A stretch of DNA of 64,000 bases, taken from Mesorhizobium sp. B4-1-4 (GTDB lineage: Bacteria > Pseudomonadota > Alphaproteobacteria > Rhizobiales > Rhizobiaceae). Below the pieces are notes generated by a model. The model was not told where the DNA came from and ran no database searches. It saw only the letters and a list, made by a program, of their open reading frames with translations. The stretch spans positions 4,825,001 through 4,889,000 of the forward strand of contig NZ_CP083950.1 of NCBI RefSeq assembly GCF_006439395.2, read 5' to 3'. Below are positions 8,468 to 16,945 of the stretch, one piece after another; position 1 is the stretch's first letter; each line of letters begins with the position of its first letter. A program made the translations under genes and the position numbers.

Positions 8468-8791
8468 CTTAAAAATCCACTTCTTGTTCTTCCGACAGTC
8501 AGAGCGTCCGACACTCGCCTTGCAGTCCCATCGACCGCTCGGCTATGTCCTTTGCCCCTGAGACATTTGCCTCCAAGACATCGGACAGGGGCGACTACAC
8601 CGCCATTGTTGACGGGCCCGGCGGGTTTTCCAGCCAGTACGGGCGGGCACATACAGCTATTTCGGCGCTTTGTCACGCCCGAACGGCGTATTTTTCGCCG
8701 GCATGGCACCATCGTAATCGCGCCGTGCCGGGTTGTATACGTTCCACAAGCTTTCTAAGCAGCGGTAGCACAATTCCAAGCGGCCGCACCC
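8468..8791. other. Intergenic region between divergent rplS and the TauE-type gene
   Basis: About 320 bases that must hold the promoters for rplS and the TauE-type gene. I see no gene, no clear ribosomal-protein leader motif and no strong -35/-10 pair on either strand. The stretch 8500-8560 has two TGTCGGA-like repeats on the minus strand close to the rplS start, with no assigned role. Confidence 0.4.
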
Positions 8792-9544
8792 ATGTCTCTC
8801 TTCGACGCTATCCTTCTCTTCCTCGCGGGCTTCCTGTCAGGCGCCGCCAATGCGGTCGCCGGCGGCGGCACCTTCATCACCTTTGGCGCCATGACGTTGG
8901 TCGGCCTGCCGCCGATCGTCGCCAACGCGACCTCCTCGGTCACGCAATTTCCAGGCTACGTCACCTCGACGCTGGCCTATTGGGACGACATCCGGCATTT
9001 CTGGCGCGGCGCCCTGCTGCTGTGCCTGATCTCGGCGGTCGGCGCGCTGGCCGGCGCGCTGATCCTGCTGGCGCTCGACAATCCGTCGTTTCGCGTCCTT
9101 GTGCCCTGGCTGCTTCTGGGCGCAACGGCGCTGTTCGCCGCCGGACCTTGGCTGAAGCCGGCGCCGAAACCCGGCCATGAAGCGTCGGTAGGCTCATTCG
9201 CCGGCTCGCTCGCGCAATTCGCCACCGCCACCTATGGCGGTTTCTTCGGCGCCGGCATGGGCGTGATGATGCTGGCGACGCTGGGGCTGACGCAAGCCGG
9301 CGACTATCACCGGCTGAACGCGCTGAAGAACATGCTGGCCATCGTCATCGCGGCCGTCGCCATTATCGTCTTCGTCTCGGGCGGCGTCGTCGCCTGGCCG
9401 CAGGCGATCGTCATGATCCCGGGCGGTGCGCTTGGCGGCTATGCCGGTGTCTGGATCGCCAAACGCGTACCGCAGAACGTGGTGCGCGGCTTCGTCATCG
9501 CCGTCGGCCTGTTTCTCGCTTTTTACTATTTCGGCAAGGGCTGA
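8792..9544 (+). CDS. TauE/SafE (TSUP) family membrane exporter
   Basis: A 250-residue integral membrane protein with about eight hydrophobic segments in two homologous halves, as in the TauE/SafE family of anion (sulfite, sulfoacetate or related) exporters. The first half starts LFLAGFLSGAANAVAGGGTF, a family signature with its Gly-rich turn; the second half repeats it as YGGFFGAGMGVMML. The substrate is unknown. The gene lies on the plus strand between rplS and trmD, and its last 19 bases overlap the convergent trmD end. Confidence 0.9.
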   Translation: MSLFDAILLFLAGFLSGAANAVAGGGTFITFGAMTLVGLPPIVANATSSVTQFPGYVTSTLAYWDDIRHFWRGALLLCLISAVGALAGALILLALDNPSFRVLVPWLLLGATALFAAGPWLKPAPKPGHEASVGSFAGSLAQFATATYGGFFGAGMGVMMLATLGLTQAGDYHRLNALKNMLAIVIAAVAIIVFVSGGVVAWPQAIVMIPGGALGGYAGVWIAKRVPQNVVRGFVIAVGLFLAFYYFGKG

Positions 9545-10224
9545 GCGGCGAGCAGGTCGGGCCGCCTCTCCTTCGTCAGCCTCTCGGACTGTTCCCGCCG
9601 CCAGGCCCCGATCTTCTTGTGATTGCCCGAAATCAGCACTTCGGGAATCTGGCGGCCCTCGAAGTCCTGCGGCCGCGTATAGTGCGGATGTTCGAGCAGG
9701 CCGTTCTCGAAACTTTCCTCCTCGCCCGACACCGCGTTGCCCATCACGCCAGGCAACAGCCGCACCACGGCGTCGAGCAGCACGAGCGCCGCCGGCTCGC
9801 CGCCCGACAGGATGAAATCGCCGACCGATATTTCTTCCAATGCCCGCGCCTCGATCAACCGCTGGTCGACGCCTTCGAAACGGCCGCAGACGATAACGGC
9901 GCCCGGCCCGGCGGCGAACTCGCGCACACGCGCCTGCGTCAGCGGCTTGCCGCGCGGGCTCATCAGCAGGCGCGGACGCAAATCACCCTCCGGCGAGGCA
10001 TGGTCGATCGCCCTGGCCAGTACATCGGCGCGCATCACCATGCCGGCGCCGCCGCCGGCCGGCGTGTCGTCGACGGTGCGGTGCCTGTCGGTGGCGAAGT
10101 CGCGGATCTGGATCGCGTCCAGCGACCATGTTCCAGCCTGCAGCGCCCGACCGGCCAGCGACAGGCCGAGCGCGCCCGGAAACATCTCGGGATAGAGCGT
10201 CAGGACCGAGGCGGCAAAACTCAC
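9526..10224 (-). CDS. trmD: tRNA (guanine-37-N1)-methyltransferase
   Basis: TrmD adds the N1-methyl group to G37 of tRNAs for Leu, Pro and Arg, preventing +1 frameshifting. The 232-residue protein has the SPOUT trefoil-knot motifs: LYPEMFPGALGLSLAGRAL at the N-terminus, DDTPAGGGAGMVMRAD, CGRFEGVDQRLIEA, and GDFILSGGEPAALVLLDA. The C-terminal EEESFENGLLEHPHYTRP is family-typical. It overlaps rimM by four bases (translational coupling) and converges with the TauE-type gene by 19 bases. Confidence 0.97.
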   Translation of the reverse strand: MSFAASVLTLYPEMFPGALGLSLAGRALQAGTWSLDAIQIRDFATDRHRTVDDTPAGGGAGMVMRADVLARAIDHASPEGDLRPRLLMSPRGKPLTQARVREFAAGPGAVIVCGRFEGVDQRLIEARALEEISVGDFILSGGEPAALVLLDAVVRLLPGVMGNAVSGEEESFENGLLEHPHYTRPQDFEGRQIPEVLISGNHKKIGAWRREQSERLTKERRPDLLAAQPLPK

Positions 10225-10820
10225 CGGTTGCCTCCGGCATCGCGCGGTCCGCGGGGCCTGCCCTTCGGGTCGAAGCCTTCCTCGCGCGGGGCGTCGCCGT
10301 CCTCGTCCTCGACCAGTCCGGCCGCCACCGGGTCGACGCGGACAAAACCCTCGGCGATCGACACCTGCGGCACGGCTGCCTGCGTGAACGGGATCAGCAC
10401 GCCCTTGCGGCCGGAGAGCGTCACATCGAGGATGTCGCCGCCACCGAAATTGTGCACCGCGACCACCTTGCCGATGGCCGCACCCGTATCATCCCGGATT
10501 TCCAGTCCGATCAGGTCGGCATGGTAGAATTCGTCCTCCTCGCCGTCGTCGGGCAGCATCGAGCGGTCGACGAACAGCTCCGTGCCGGCAAGCGCCTCGG
10601 CGGCGTTGCGGTCATTGATGCCCTTGAAGCGGACCACGACGACGGTGTTCGCTGGCCTTATGTCTGTTATCTGGAAGGCACGGCCATCCCTGGCATAGAG
10701 CGGCCCATAGTCGGCCAGCGCCATCGGCTCGCCGGTGAAGGTCTTCACCCTGAGTTCGCCCTTGATGCCGTGAGCGGCGCCGATGACAGCCATCTGGACA
10801 GGGTTTTGCGGTTTGCTCAT
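10221..10820 (-). CDS. rimM: 16S rRNA processing protein RimM
   Basis: RimM helps mature the 30S head domain and binds S19. The protein is 199 residues from MSKPQNPVQMAVIG, chosen because an AAAGG site lies upstream. The N-terminal RimM barrel (AAHGIKGELRVKTFT) is followed by a PRC-barrel (YHADLIGLEIRDDTGAAIG, LIPFTQAAVPQVSI). The C-terminal 30 residues are charged and poorly conserved. It is coupled to trmD by an ATGA overlap. rpsP and ffh, commonly upstream, are not here; xerC is divergent instead. Confidence 0.95.
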   Translation of the reverse strand: MSKPQNPVQMAVIGAAHGIKGELRVKTFTGEPMALADYGPLYARDGRAFQITDIRPANTVVVVRFKGINDRNAAEALAGTELFVDRSMLPDDGEEDEFYHADLIGLEIRDDTGAAIGKVVAVHNFGGGDILDVTLSGRKGVLIPFTQAAVPQVSIAEGFVRVDPVAAGLVEDEDGDAPREEGFDPKGRPRGPRDAGGNR

Positions 10821-10832
10821 GGCGCCTTTACC

Positions 10833-10894
10833 TTCGTCATCCACGAGCGAAGCAGGCGCGGAGCGGCTGCGCAGACCCGAGGATCCATTCCGTT
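10833..10894. repeat. Family E half-element upstream of rimM
   Basis: A unit of the form TTCGTCATCC-ACGAGCGAAGC-...-GCGCAGACCCGAGGATCCATTCCG. It matches the left halves of the elements at 12051-12238 and 39919-40107 by eye. It lies in the rimM-xerC intergenic region, just upstream of the rimM start. Confidence 0.7.
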
Positions 10895-11044
10895 ACGGTG
10901 GCCAAAACACGGCAATTCAGAAGAGGCTCACCGGTCTCATTCCAGCCAATCTCCTAGCCCCGCCGGGCCGGCATTTCAATGACGGGCTCTTCACCGCTTC
11001 CTAACCAGGCTGGCCGAAAATGACCGCGAACCGGAACAGGCGCC

Positions 11045-11983
11045 ATGCAGGAATTTCTCATCCCAGCGAAACCCGATCTCCAGGCGGCGCGCGAAAGCTG
11101 GCTGAAGATGCTGGCGCGCGAGCGCCGGCTGTCGCCGGAAACCGTCGAAGCTTATGAGCGCGACGTCAGGCAGTTCCTGCATTTCCTCACCGGCCATCTC
11201 GGCGGGCCGCCCGGCATTTCGGACATCGCCGATCTGCGCCCGGCCGACCTGCGCGGTTTCCTCGCTGCCCGCCGCAACGCCGGCGCCGGCGCCCGCACCC
11301 TCGGCCGCGGGCTGGCCGGTATCCGCTCGCTGCTGCGTTTCCTCGAACGCCGTGGCCTCGCCAATGCGGCGGGTGCCGCCGCATTGCGCGCGCCGCGCCA
11401 GCCCAAATCCCTGCCAAAACCGCTGACGGCGAGCGACGCCAAACATGTCGTGTCTGTGGAAGGCCAACTGGCGGAAGAGCCCTGGATCGCCGCTCGCAAT
11501 GCTGCCGTGCTGACTCTGCTCTACGGCTCCGGCCTGCGCATTTCCGAAGCACTCGGCCTCGCCGGCGCCGATCTGGCCTCGGAGGCCGACACCGTGCTGC
11601 GCATCACCGGCAAGGGCGGCAAGACGCGGCTGGTGCCGGTGCTGCCGGTCGCGCTCAAAGCCATCGCCGAATACCGCCGGCTCTGCCCTTACCATCTCGA
11701 TCCGAAGGGGCTGTTGTTTCGCGGCGCGCGCGGCGGCCCGCTCAACCCGGCCATCGTCCAGCGCGAAATGGCGAAACTGCGATCGGCGCTCAACCTGCCC
11801 GACACCGCAACGCCGCACGCGCTGCGCCATTCCTTCGCCACGCATCTGCTCGGCCGTGGCGGCGATCTGCGCACCATCCAGGAACTGCTCGGCCACGCCA
11901 GCCTGTCGACGACGCAGATCTATACCGGCGTCGACACCGCAAGGCTGCTCGAAATCTACGAATCGGCTCATCCGAGGGCATGA
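11045..11983 (+). CDS. xerC: Tyrosine recombinase XerC
   Basis: XerC resolves chromosome dimers at dif together with XerD. The 312-residue protein has the N-terminal SAM-like core-binding domain (SWLKMLARERRLSPETVEAY) and the C-terminal catalytic domain. The catalytic residues are visible: Arg in LYGSGLRISEAL, Lys in ITGKGGKTRLVPV, HxxR in HALRHSFATHLL, His in LGHASLSTTQ and the nucleophile Tyr in IYTGVDTARLL. The call of XerC rather than XerD rests on overall similarity and the stand-alone housekeeping context. No attachment site or integrated element accompanies it. Confidence 0.88.
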   Translation: MQEFLIPAKPDLQAARESWLKMLARERRLSPETVEAYERDVRQFLHFLTGHLGGPPGISDIADLRPADLRGFLAARRNAGAGARTLGRGLAGIRSLLRFLERRGLANAAGAAALRAPRQPKSLPKPLTASDAKHVVSVEGQLAEEPWIAARNAAVLTLLYGSGLRISEALGLAGADLASEADTVLRITGKGGKTRLVPVLPVALKAIAEYRRLCPYHLDPKGLLFRGARGGPLNPAIVQREMAKLRSALNLPDTATPHALRHSFATHLLGRGGDLRTIQELLGHASLSTTQIYTGVDTARLLEIYESAHPRA

Positions 11984-12050
11984 ACGCCCGGTGGCCCGCA
12001 CCGGATCGGGGCATCTTGAAACGTTCGCGATTGGTTGAAACCTTCCCAAC

Positions 12051-12238
12051 TTCGTTATCCCTGGGCGAAGCAGGAGCGAAGCTCCGTCGCGGAGACCCTG
12101 CGATCCATGCCGTTACCTTAGCCTAGGAGCGCAGCGGAGCAGAATTCTGCACCGCAGCGGCGCTCGTGTGTCGCGGCATGGATCCTCGGGCCTGCGCCGC
12201 GTCGCTACGCTCCTTGCTCCGCCCGTGGATGACGAAGA
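12051..12238. repeat. Family E palindromic intergenic element (complete)
   Basis: Two inverted half-units: TTCGTTATCCCTGGGCGAAGC...GCGATCCATGCCG at the left and CGGCATGGATCCTCGGG...GCCCGTGGATGACGAA at the right, with a diverged centre near 12110-12170. Other copies lie at 10833, 27508 and 39919. It occupies most of the 381-base gap between xerC and the TraB/GumN gene; I see nothing else there except a short AT-rich stretch at 12300-12362 that probably holds the downstream gene's promoter. Confidence 0.8.
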
Positions 12239-12364
12239 ATGGCCGGTTCCGCCAATCGCTGGGCATGCGCCAATCAACGTCAGCACAGGGCTGATAGCCG
12301 GTTAGGACAATTTCGTAACGCCAATTAACCGTTTCGCCGTTTTTTGGTCTTAGGAAAAAAAACC

Positions 12365-13432
12365 ATGAAACGTGTCATCGCTATCGCCGACCGCGCGGCT
12401 TCCGTGTCGCTGAAGCTGCTTGTCGCGCTCAACGCCCTGTTTTTCCTGTCCTTCCTTGCCGTCCTTTTGTTCGCGGCCGGAAGGGCGCATGCGGAAATCC
12501 CGACCTGCACCGGCGCCGACATGTTGTCGGCCCTGCAGAAGAGCAGCCCTGCCACCTACAGCAAGATCGAAGCGGACGCCGCCGCCACGCTCAATGGCAA
12601 GGGGCTGTTGTGGAAACTGGAGAAATCAGGCGAACAGCCGTCCTATCTGTTCGGCACCATGCACATGACCGACCCGCGCGTCACCACGCTGCCGGAGGAC
12701 GCACAAAAGGCCTTTGATGCAGCCGGCACCCTCATCATCGAGACCACCGACGTGCTCGACAAGCAGAAGATGATGACGGCGATGCTCAAGCAGCCGGACC
12801 TGATGATGTTCACGGACTCCACCACGCTGTCGTCACTGCTGTCACCCGACGATGCGATGGCGATGAATGCGGCACTGGACGCGCGTGGCATCCCGCCGGC
12901 AACCGTCGCCAAGATGAAGCCATGGATGCTGTCGGCCATGATGGCGCTTCCGGCTTGCGAACTCGCCCGCCAGTCCGGCGGAGCGCCGGTGCTCGACGTC
13001 AAGCTGGCGGAGAGCGCCAAGGCGGCCGGCAAGCCGGTGGAAGGATTGGAAACGGCCGAAAGCCAGTTGCGCGCCATGGCCTCGCTGCCGCTCGCCTTTC
13101 ACATGAAGGGGCTGGTCGACACGCTGAAGCTGGGCGACAAGGTCAATGATATCAACGAGACCATGATTCTGCTCTACCAGCGCGGCGATACCGGCATGTT
13201 CTGGCCGCTGTTCCGCGCCGCCATGCCGGAAGAGCAGGACGACCCAGCCGGCTATGCGGCCTTCGAGGAAACAATGATCACCAGCCGCAACAAGGTGATG
13301 GTTGATCATGCCGGGCCGATCCTGGCCAAGGGCAATGCCTTCATGGCGGTCGGCGCCCTGCACCTTCCCGGTCCAGAGGGGCTGGTCGAAGATTTCCGCA
13401 AAGCCGGTTATACTGTCACCGCCGTCAATTGA
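12365..13432 (+). CDS. TraB/GumN family protein, exported
   Basis: A 355-residue protein of the TraB/GumN (PrgY-like) family, proposed to be metal-dependent proteases or peptide-binding proteins. It starts at MKRVIAIADR; the N-terminus contains a long hydrophobic stretch (about residues 20-45) ending ...AAGRAHAEIP that is a signal peptide or anchor. The two family motifs are present: an N-terminal YLFGTMHMTDPR (GxxH) and a C-terminal AVGALHLPGPEGL followed by EDFRKAGYTV. A conserved CELAR Cys lies mid-protein. The substrate is unknown. It is a single gene. Confidence 0.85.
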   Translation: MKRVIAIADRAASVSLKLLVALNALFFLSFLAVLLFAAGRAHAEIPTCTGADMLSALQKSSPATYSKIEADAAATLNGKGLLWKLEKSGEQPSYLFGTMHMTDPRVTTLPEDAQKAFDAAGTLIIETTDVLDKQKMMTAMLKQPDLMMFTDSTTLSSLLSPDDAMAMNAALDARGIPPATVAKMKPWMLSAMMALPACELARQSGGAPVLDVKLAESAKAAGKPVEGLETAESQLRAMASLPLAFHMKGLVDTLKLGDKVNDINETMILLYQRGDTGMFWPLFRAAMPEEQDDPAGYAAFEETMITSRNKVMVDHAGPILAKGNAFMAVGALHLPGPEGLVEDFRKAGYTVTAVN

Positions 13433-13562
13433 GTCGGACGGCAGTGGAGGGGGCCCAAGCGCCGCGTTTCCGGCGTTTTCCTCCCCTAGCGTGAAACCCA
13501 TTCAACGGTTGCGCGTTGATGGATGTTGATTGATCATTTTCATTTTCTCGGAGGACAGATTT

Positions 13563-13910
13563 ATGGCGAACGCACCCAATCCAAACGACCCGTACAATTC
13601 GACCACCAATGCTCCACGGCCGAGCGGCGGCGGCAGCACTTGGCTGATCGCGCTGGTCGTGGTCATCCTGGCGGTTGTAGCGTATTACGTTTTCGGAAGA
13701 AGTGGTGAACATCCGGCACCCGCCGAGCCACCGGCCGCCAGCACACCGGCCCCGGCGCCCGCACCGGCGGAACCGATGAAGCCTGCTGAACCGGCCAAGC
13801 CAGCCGAACCTGCTCCCGCCCCGGCGCCAGCACCCGCGCCGGCTCCAGCACCCGCTCCTGCGCCAGCCCCGGCTCCGGCACCCGCGCCAGCTCCGGCGCC
13901 CGCCCAGTAA
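13563..13910 (+). CDS. Membrane-anchored Pro/Ala-repeat protein (115 aa)
   Basis: A small protein with a 35-residue polar N-terminus (ANAPNPNDPYNS), one transmembrane helix (WLIALVVVILAVVAYYVF, about residues 27-44) and then about 65 residues made almost only of Pro and Ala with a few Glu and Lys, ending in APAPAQ. Such tails form extended rods and may span periplasmic space. The start is set by CGGAGGACAG eight bases upstream. The DNA of the tail is a degenerate repeat of GCNCCN units and so prone to length change. A terminator follows at once. No function can be assigned. Confidence 0.8.
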   Translation: MANAPNPNDPYNSTTNAPRPSGGGSTWLIALVVVILAVVAYYVFGRSGEHPAPAEPPAASTPAPAPAPAEPMKPAEPAKPAEPAPAPAPAPAPAPAPAPAPAPAPAPAPAPAPAQ

Positions 13911-13931
13911 GCGGCTCAGTGCCAAATCCGA

Positions 13932-13964
13932 GACGGCCCGCTGAGAAGCGGGCCGTCTTGTTTT
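13932..13964 (+). terminator. Intrinsic terminator
   Basis: GACGGCCCGCT, loop GAGA, then AGCGGGCCGTC followed by TTGTTTT. An 11-bp perfect stem that ends the transcript of the Pro/Ala-repeat gene. Confidence 0.9.
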
Positions 13965-14017
13965 GGAGCATGCGGCAAGCCGGACGGGAACCGCCTCTGC
14001 AGGATACTGTCAATGGC

Positions 14018-14190
14018 AGTGCCGCCCCCTCATTGCCCTGCCGGGCATTTCCCCCGTAACAGGCAGAAAAAGGTTGGCGCCAGCGCCGGCGCTTCTCTTG
14101 CAACGCCGGCAATTGGCGAAACCGCCGGCGACAGCGTCCTTCGCCCCGTTTACGGGGAGAAGATGGCGGCAGCCAGATGAGGGCAGCGCG
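14018..14190. repeat. Family A palindromic intergenic element (copy 3)
   Basis: The left arm GTGCCGCCCCCTCATTGCCC pairs with the right arm AGATGAGGGCAGCGC. Inner segments CCCCGTAAC and GTTTACGGGG can also pair. The centre carries the family core on the plus strand, CTTGCAACGCCGGCAATTGGCGAA. It lies between the convergent Pro/Ala-repeat gene and lpd, downstream of both. Confidence 0.8.
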
Positions 14191-14227
14191 ACGCTCACAG
14201 CAAAGCGTGGCCGGCGAACCGTTACCT

Positions 14228-15634
14228 CTAGATGTGGATCGGCTTGAAAAACGTCGCCAGCGCCGCTTCCTTCACCGCTTCCGACATCGTCGGATGCGCG
14301 TGGCAGGTGCGGGCGAGGTCCTCCGACGATCCGCCGAACTCCATCAGCACCGCCGCCTCGTGGATCATTTCGCCGGCGCCGAAGCCGACGATATGCACGC
14401 CGAGCACGCGGTCGCTGGTCTTGTCGGCAAGGATCTTCACAAAACCGTCCGTGTGCAGCATGGCGCGCGCCCGGCCATTGGCGCTGAACGGAAACTTGCC
14501 CACCTTGTAGTCGATGCCGGCCTTCTTCAGCTCTTCCTCGGTCTTGCCGACCGAGGCGATTTCCGGGCTGGTGTAGACGACGCTCGGGATGACGTCGTAG
14601 TTCACATGGCCGGCCTGGCCCGCGATGGTTTCGGCCACCGCCACGCCCTCGTCCTCAGCCTTGTGCGCCAGCATCGGTCCGGCGATGACGTCGCCGATGG
14701 CATAGATGCCGGGCATATTGGTCCTGAGATGACCGTCGGTCTTGACCCGGCCGCGCTCGTCGACCTCCACTCCAGCCTCCTTGAGACCGAGACTGTCGGC
14801 ATAGGCGCGGCGGCCGGTGGCGATCAGCACGACGTCGGCATCGATCGTCTCGGCCGCCCCACCCTTGACCGGCTCGAAGGTGACGCTGGCGCCCTTCTTG
14901 GCCTTGGCGACGCCGGTGACCTTGGCGCCGAGCTTGAACTCGAAACCCTGCTTGGAGAGCATCCGCTGGAACTGCTTGGAAACCTCGCCGTCCATGCCGC
15001 CGAGGATCGTGTCGAGGAACTCGACGACGGTGACCCTGGCGCCAAGCCGCGCCCAGACCGAGCCGAGCTCGAGCCCGATGACGCCGCCGCCGACCACCAC
15101 CAGATGGCCGGGAACCTTCTCCAGCGACAGCGCGCCGGTCGACGACACGATCACCTTCTCGTCGAAATCGACCTTGACGCCGGGAATGCCGGCGACATCG
15201 GAGCCGGTGGCGATAACGATGTTCTTGGTCTCGATCTCCTCGACCTTGCCGTCCTCGCCGGTCACCGACACCTTGCCGGCCGCGACCACCTTGCCGGTGC
15301 CTCGAAAGGAGTCGATCTTGTTCTTCTTGAACAGGAAGGCGACGCCGTTGACGTTCGACGCCACCGTCGTGTCCTTGTGCGTCATCATCTTCTTCAGATT
15401 GAGCTTCGGTGCCGGTATCTCGACGCCCAGCGTATCGAAGGAATGGCCGGCCTCGGCGAACATCTCGGAGGCATGGAGCAGCGCCTTGGACGGGATGCAG
15501 CCGATGTTGAGGCAGGTGCCGCCGAAGGTCGCGTTCTTCTCGACCACGGCGACCTTAAGCCCGAGCTGTGCCGCCTTGATAGCGCAGACATAGCCGCCCG
15601 GTCCCGATCCGATGATAACGACGTCATAAGCCAT
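14228..15634 (-). CDS. lpdA: Dihydrolipoyl dehydrogenase (E3)
   Basis: The E3 flavoprotein reoxidises the lipoyl groups of the 2-oxoglutarate dehydrogenase complex and passes electrons to NAD. The 468-residue length is normal. FAD motif GSGPGGYVCAIKAAQLG is at the N-terminus; the redox disulfide is in GGTCLNIGCIPSKALL; the NAD motif is VVGGGVIGLELGSVWARLG; the catalytic His-Glu pair is in HAHPTMSEAVKEA near the C-terminus. It is the last gene of the TCA series and lies 26 bases after the SDR gene. Other 2-oxoacid complexes may share it. Confidence 0.97.
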   Translation of the reverse strand: MAYDVVIIGSGPGGYVCAIKAAQLGLKVAVVEKNATFGGTCLNIGCIPSKALLHASEMFAEAGHSFDTLGVEIPAPKLNLKKMMTHKDTTVASNVNGVAFLFKKNKIDSFRGTGKVVAAGKVSVTGEDGKVEEIETKNIVIATGSDVAGIPGVKVDFDEKVIVSSTGALSLEKVPGHLVVVGGGVIGLELGSVWARLGARVTVVEFLDTILGGMDGEVSKQFQRMLSKQGFEFKLGAKVTGVAKAKKGASVTFEPVKGGAAETIDADVVLIATGRRAYADSLGLKEAGVEVDERGRVKTDGHLRTNMPGIYAIGDVIAGPMLAHKAEDEGVAVAETIAGQAGHVNYDVIPSVVYTSPEIASVGKTEEELKKAGIDYKVGKFPFSANGRARAMLHTDGFVKILADKTSDRVLGVHIVGFGAGEMIHEAAVLMEFGGSSEDLARTCHAHPTMSEAVKEAALATFFKPIHI

Positions 15635-15660
15635 AATGGTGTCCTTCTCTCGGTTGGGGC

Positions 15661-16410
15661 TCAGCGGCCGCCGCTGACATTCAGGATCGCGCCCGTCGTA
15701 TAGGACGCGGCGTCGGATAGAAGATAGAGGACCGCGCTTGCGACTTCATCGGCCGTGCCCGCCCGCTTCATCGGCAGCATGTCTTGCATCCGCGCCACGC
15801 GATCGGGCTGACCGCCGGAGGCATGGATTTCGGTGTCGGTGATGCCGGGGCTGACCGCATTGACTCGGATGCCCTCCAGCGCCACCTCGCGCGCCAGGCC
15901 GACTGTCATGGTGTCGATCGCGCCCTTGGAGGCAGCGTAGTCGACATATTCGCCGGGCGAACCGAGCCTGGCGGCGGCGGACGAGATGTTGACGATCGCC
16001 CCGCCCTTGCCGCCGTGGCTTGTCGACATGCGCTTCACCGCCTCGCGGGCGCAGAGAAACGAACCGACGACATTGATGCGCATCATGCGCTCGAGCCGCG
16101 CCACATCCATCTCGTCGACGCGCGCCTTGACGTCGACGATGCCGGCATTGTTGACAAAGGCGTCGAGCCGGCCGAAGGCGCGATCCACCGCTTCGAACAT
16201 GGCCATGATATCGGATTCATTGCCGACATCGCCCTTTACCGCGAAGGCCTCGCCACCGGCGGCTTCGATTTCGGCGACCAGCGCGTCGGCGGCAGCCTTG
16301 TTCGAGGCGTAGTTCACCGCGACGCGATAGCCGGCCTTCGACGCGAGCCGGCAGATCGCCGCGCCAATGCCGCGACTGCCTCCGGTGACCAGCAGAACCT
16401 TCCCGCTCAT
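15661..16410 (-). CDS. Short-chain dehydrogenase/reductase, glucose-1-dehydrogenase-like
   Basis: A 249-residue classical SDR. The cofactor motif is TGGSRGIGAAI near the N-terminus, NNAGIV (about residue 90) stabilises the central sheet, and the catalytic Ser is in IVNISSAAARLG with YAASKG supplying Tyr and Lys. The absence of an acidic residue after the second strand (NYASNKAAADAL) suggests NADP use. The start at 16410 overlaps the preceding stop as ATGA and has AAGGG nine bases upstream. The substrate is unknown. Its place between sucB and lpd suggests cotranscription only, not a role in the TCA cycle. Confidence 0.88.
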   Translation of the reverse strand: MSGKVLLVTGGSRGIGAAICRLASKAGYRVAVNYASNKAAADALVAEIEAAGGEAFAVKGDVGNESDIMAMFEAVDRAFGRLDAFVNNAGIVDVKARVDEMDVARLERMMRINVVGSFLCAREAVKRMSTSHGGKGGAIVNISSAAARLGSPGEYVDYAASKGAIDTMTVGLAREVALEGIRVNAVSPGITDTEIHASGGQPDRVARMQDMLPMKRAGTADEVASAVLYLLSDAASYTTGAILNVSGGR

Positions 16411-16937
16411 TCCTGGCATCCCTTCAGGGCAAACACATCCGACGGCACTTTCGAAAAGCCGCTGCCGCCAAAGGCGTTGGATTGCCGCAGCACCGGCCCG
16501 AGGTCAGGCAGGATAAGGATTTTCGGCGCCTCGATGCCTTCGGCCGGCAAAAGCCCGATATTGCCGTTGTCGTCAGACGTGTAGATGACGCCATTCCACA
16601 GCGTGCAGGCGGCAAGTTCGGCGCCGGTGCTGTCGCCTTCCGGGCATTTGTACATCAGCGCGCCGTTCGGCCGCGCCACGCCCTCATTCCACATGGCGAT
16701 GCCGTTCAGCACGACATTGTTGTCGAGGATGAGCCGGAACGTGTTGGTGACGGTTGCCGAGGTGCCTGTCAGCGTAAAATCGATCTCGGCGCCGCTCGTC
16801 TCAGCACCGCGTTGGGCATCACCATAGACGGCAAGCTCGATCGGACAGGCGGCGAAGGCTGTAGAGCCGATGAACAGGATCACCGGCGCCCCGGCGGCAC
16901 ATTTGATCATGACGGATGCCAAGGCGTCGCGCAGCAT
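16407..16937 (-). CDS. Secreted hypothetical protein in the sucB-lpd gap
   Basis: A 176-residue protein. A signal peptide is likely if translation begins at the internal MIKCAAGAPVILFIG (about residue 10), with cleavage near STAFAA-C; the first Met gives the same hydrophobic segment with a short extension. The mature part contains a duplicated pattern of hydrophobic strands and three more cysteines (KCPEG, ACTLW, GCQE). I do not recognise the family. It is translationally coupled to the SDR gene and lies eight bases after the DUF4241 gene, so all three form one insert in the TCA series. Confidence 0.7.
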   Translation of the reverse strand: MLRDALASVMIKCAAGAPVILFIGSTAFAACPIELAVYGDAQRGAETSGAEIDFTLTGTSATVTNTFRLILDNNVVLNGIAMWNEGVARPNGALMYKCPEGDSTGAELAACTLWNGVIYTSDDNGNIGLLPAEGIEAPKILILPDLGPVLRQSNAFGGSGFSKVPSDVFALKGCQE

Positions 16938-16945
16938 TAGGCGGC

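Noticed and set aside
11045..11983. Phage or island integrase
   Set aside because: The protein is a short Xer-type recombinase in housekeeping surroundings; there is no tRNA, att site or phage gene nearby.
14177..15703. Long plus-strand frame opposite lpdA
   Set aside because: Shadow of lpdA; its His/Arg/Leu-rich translation has no domain and lpdA is certain.
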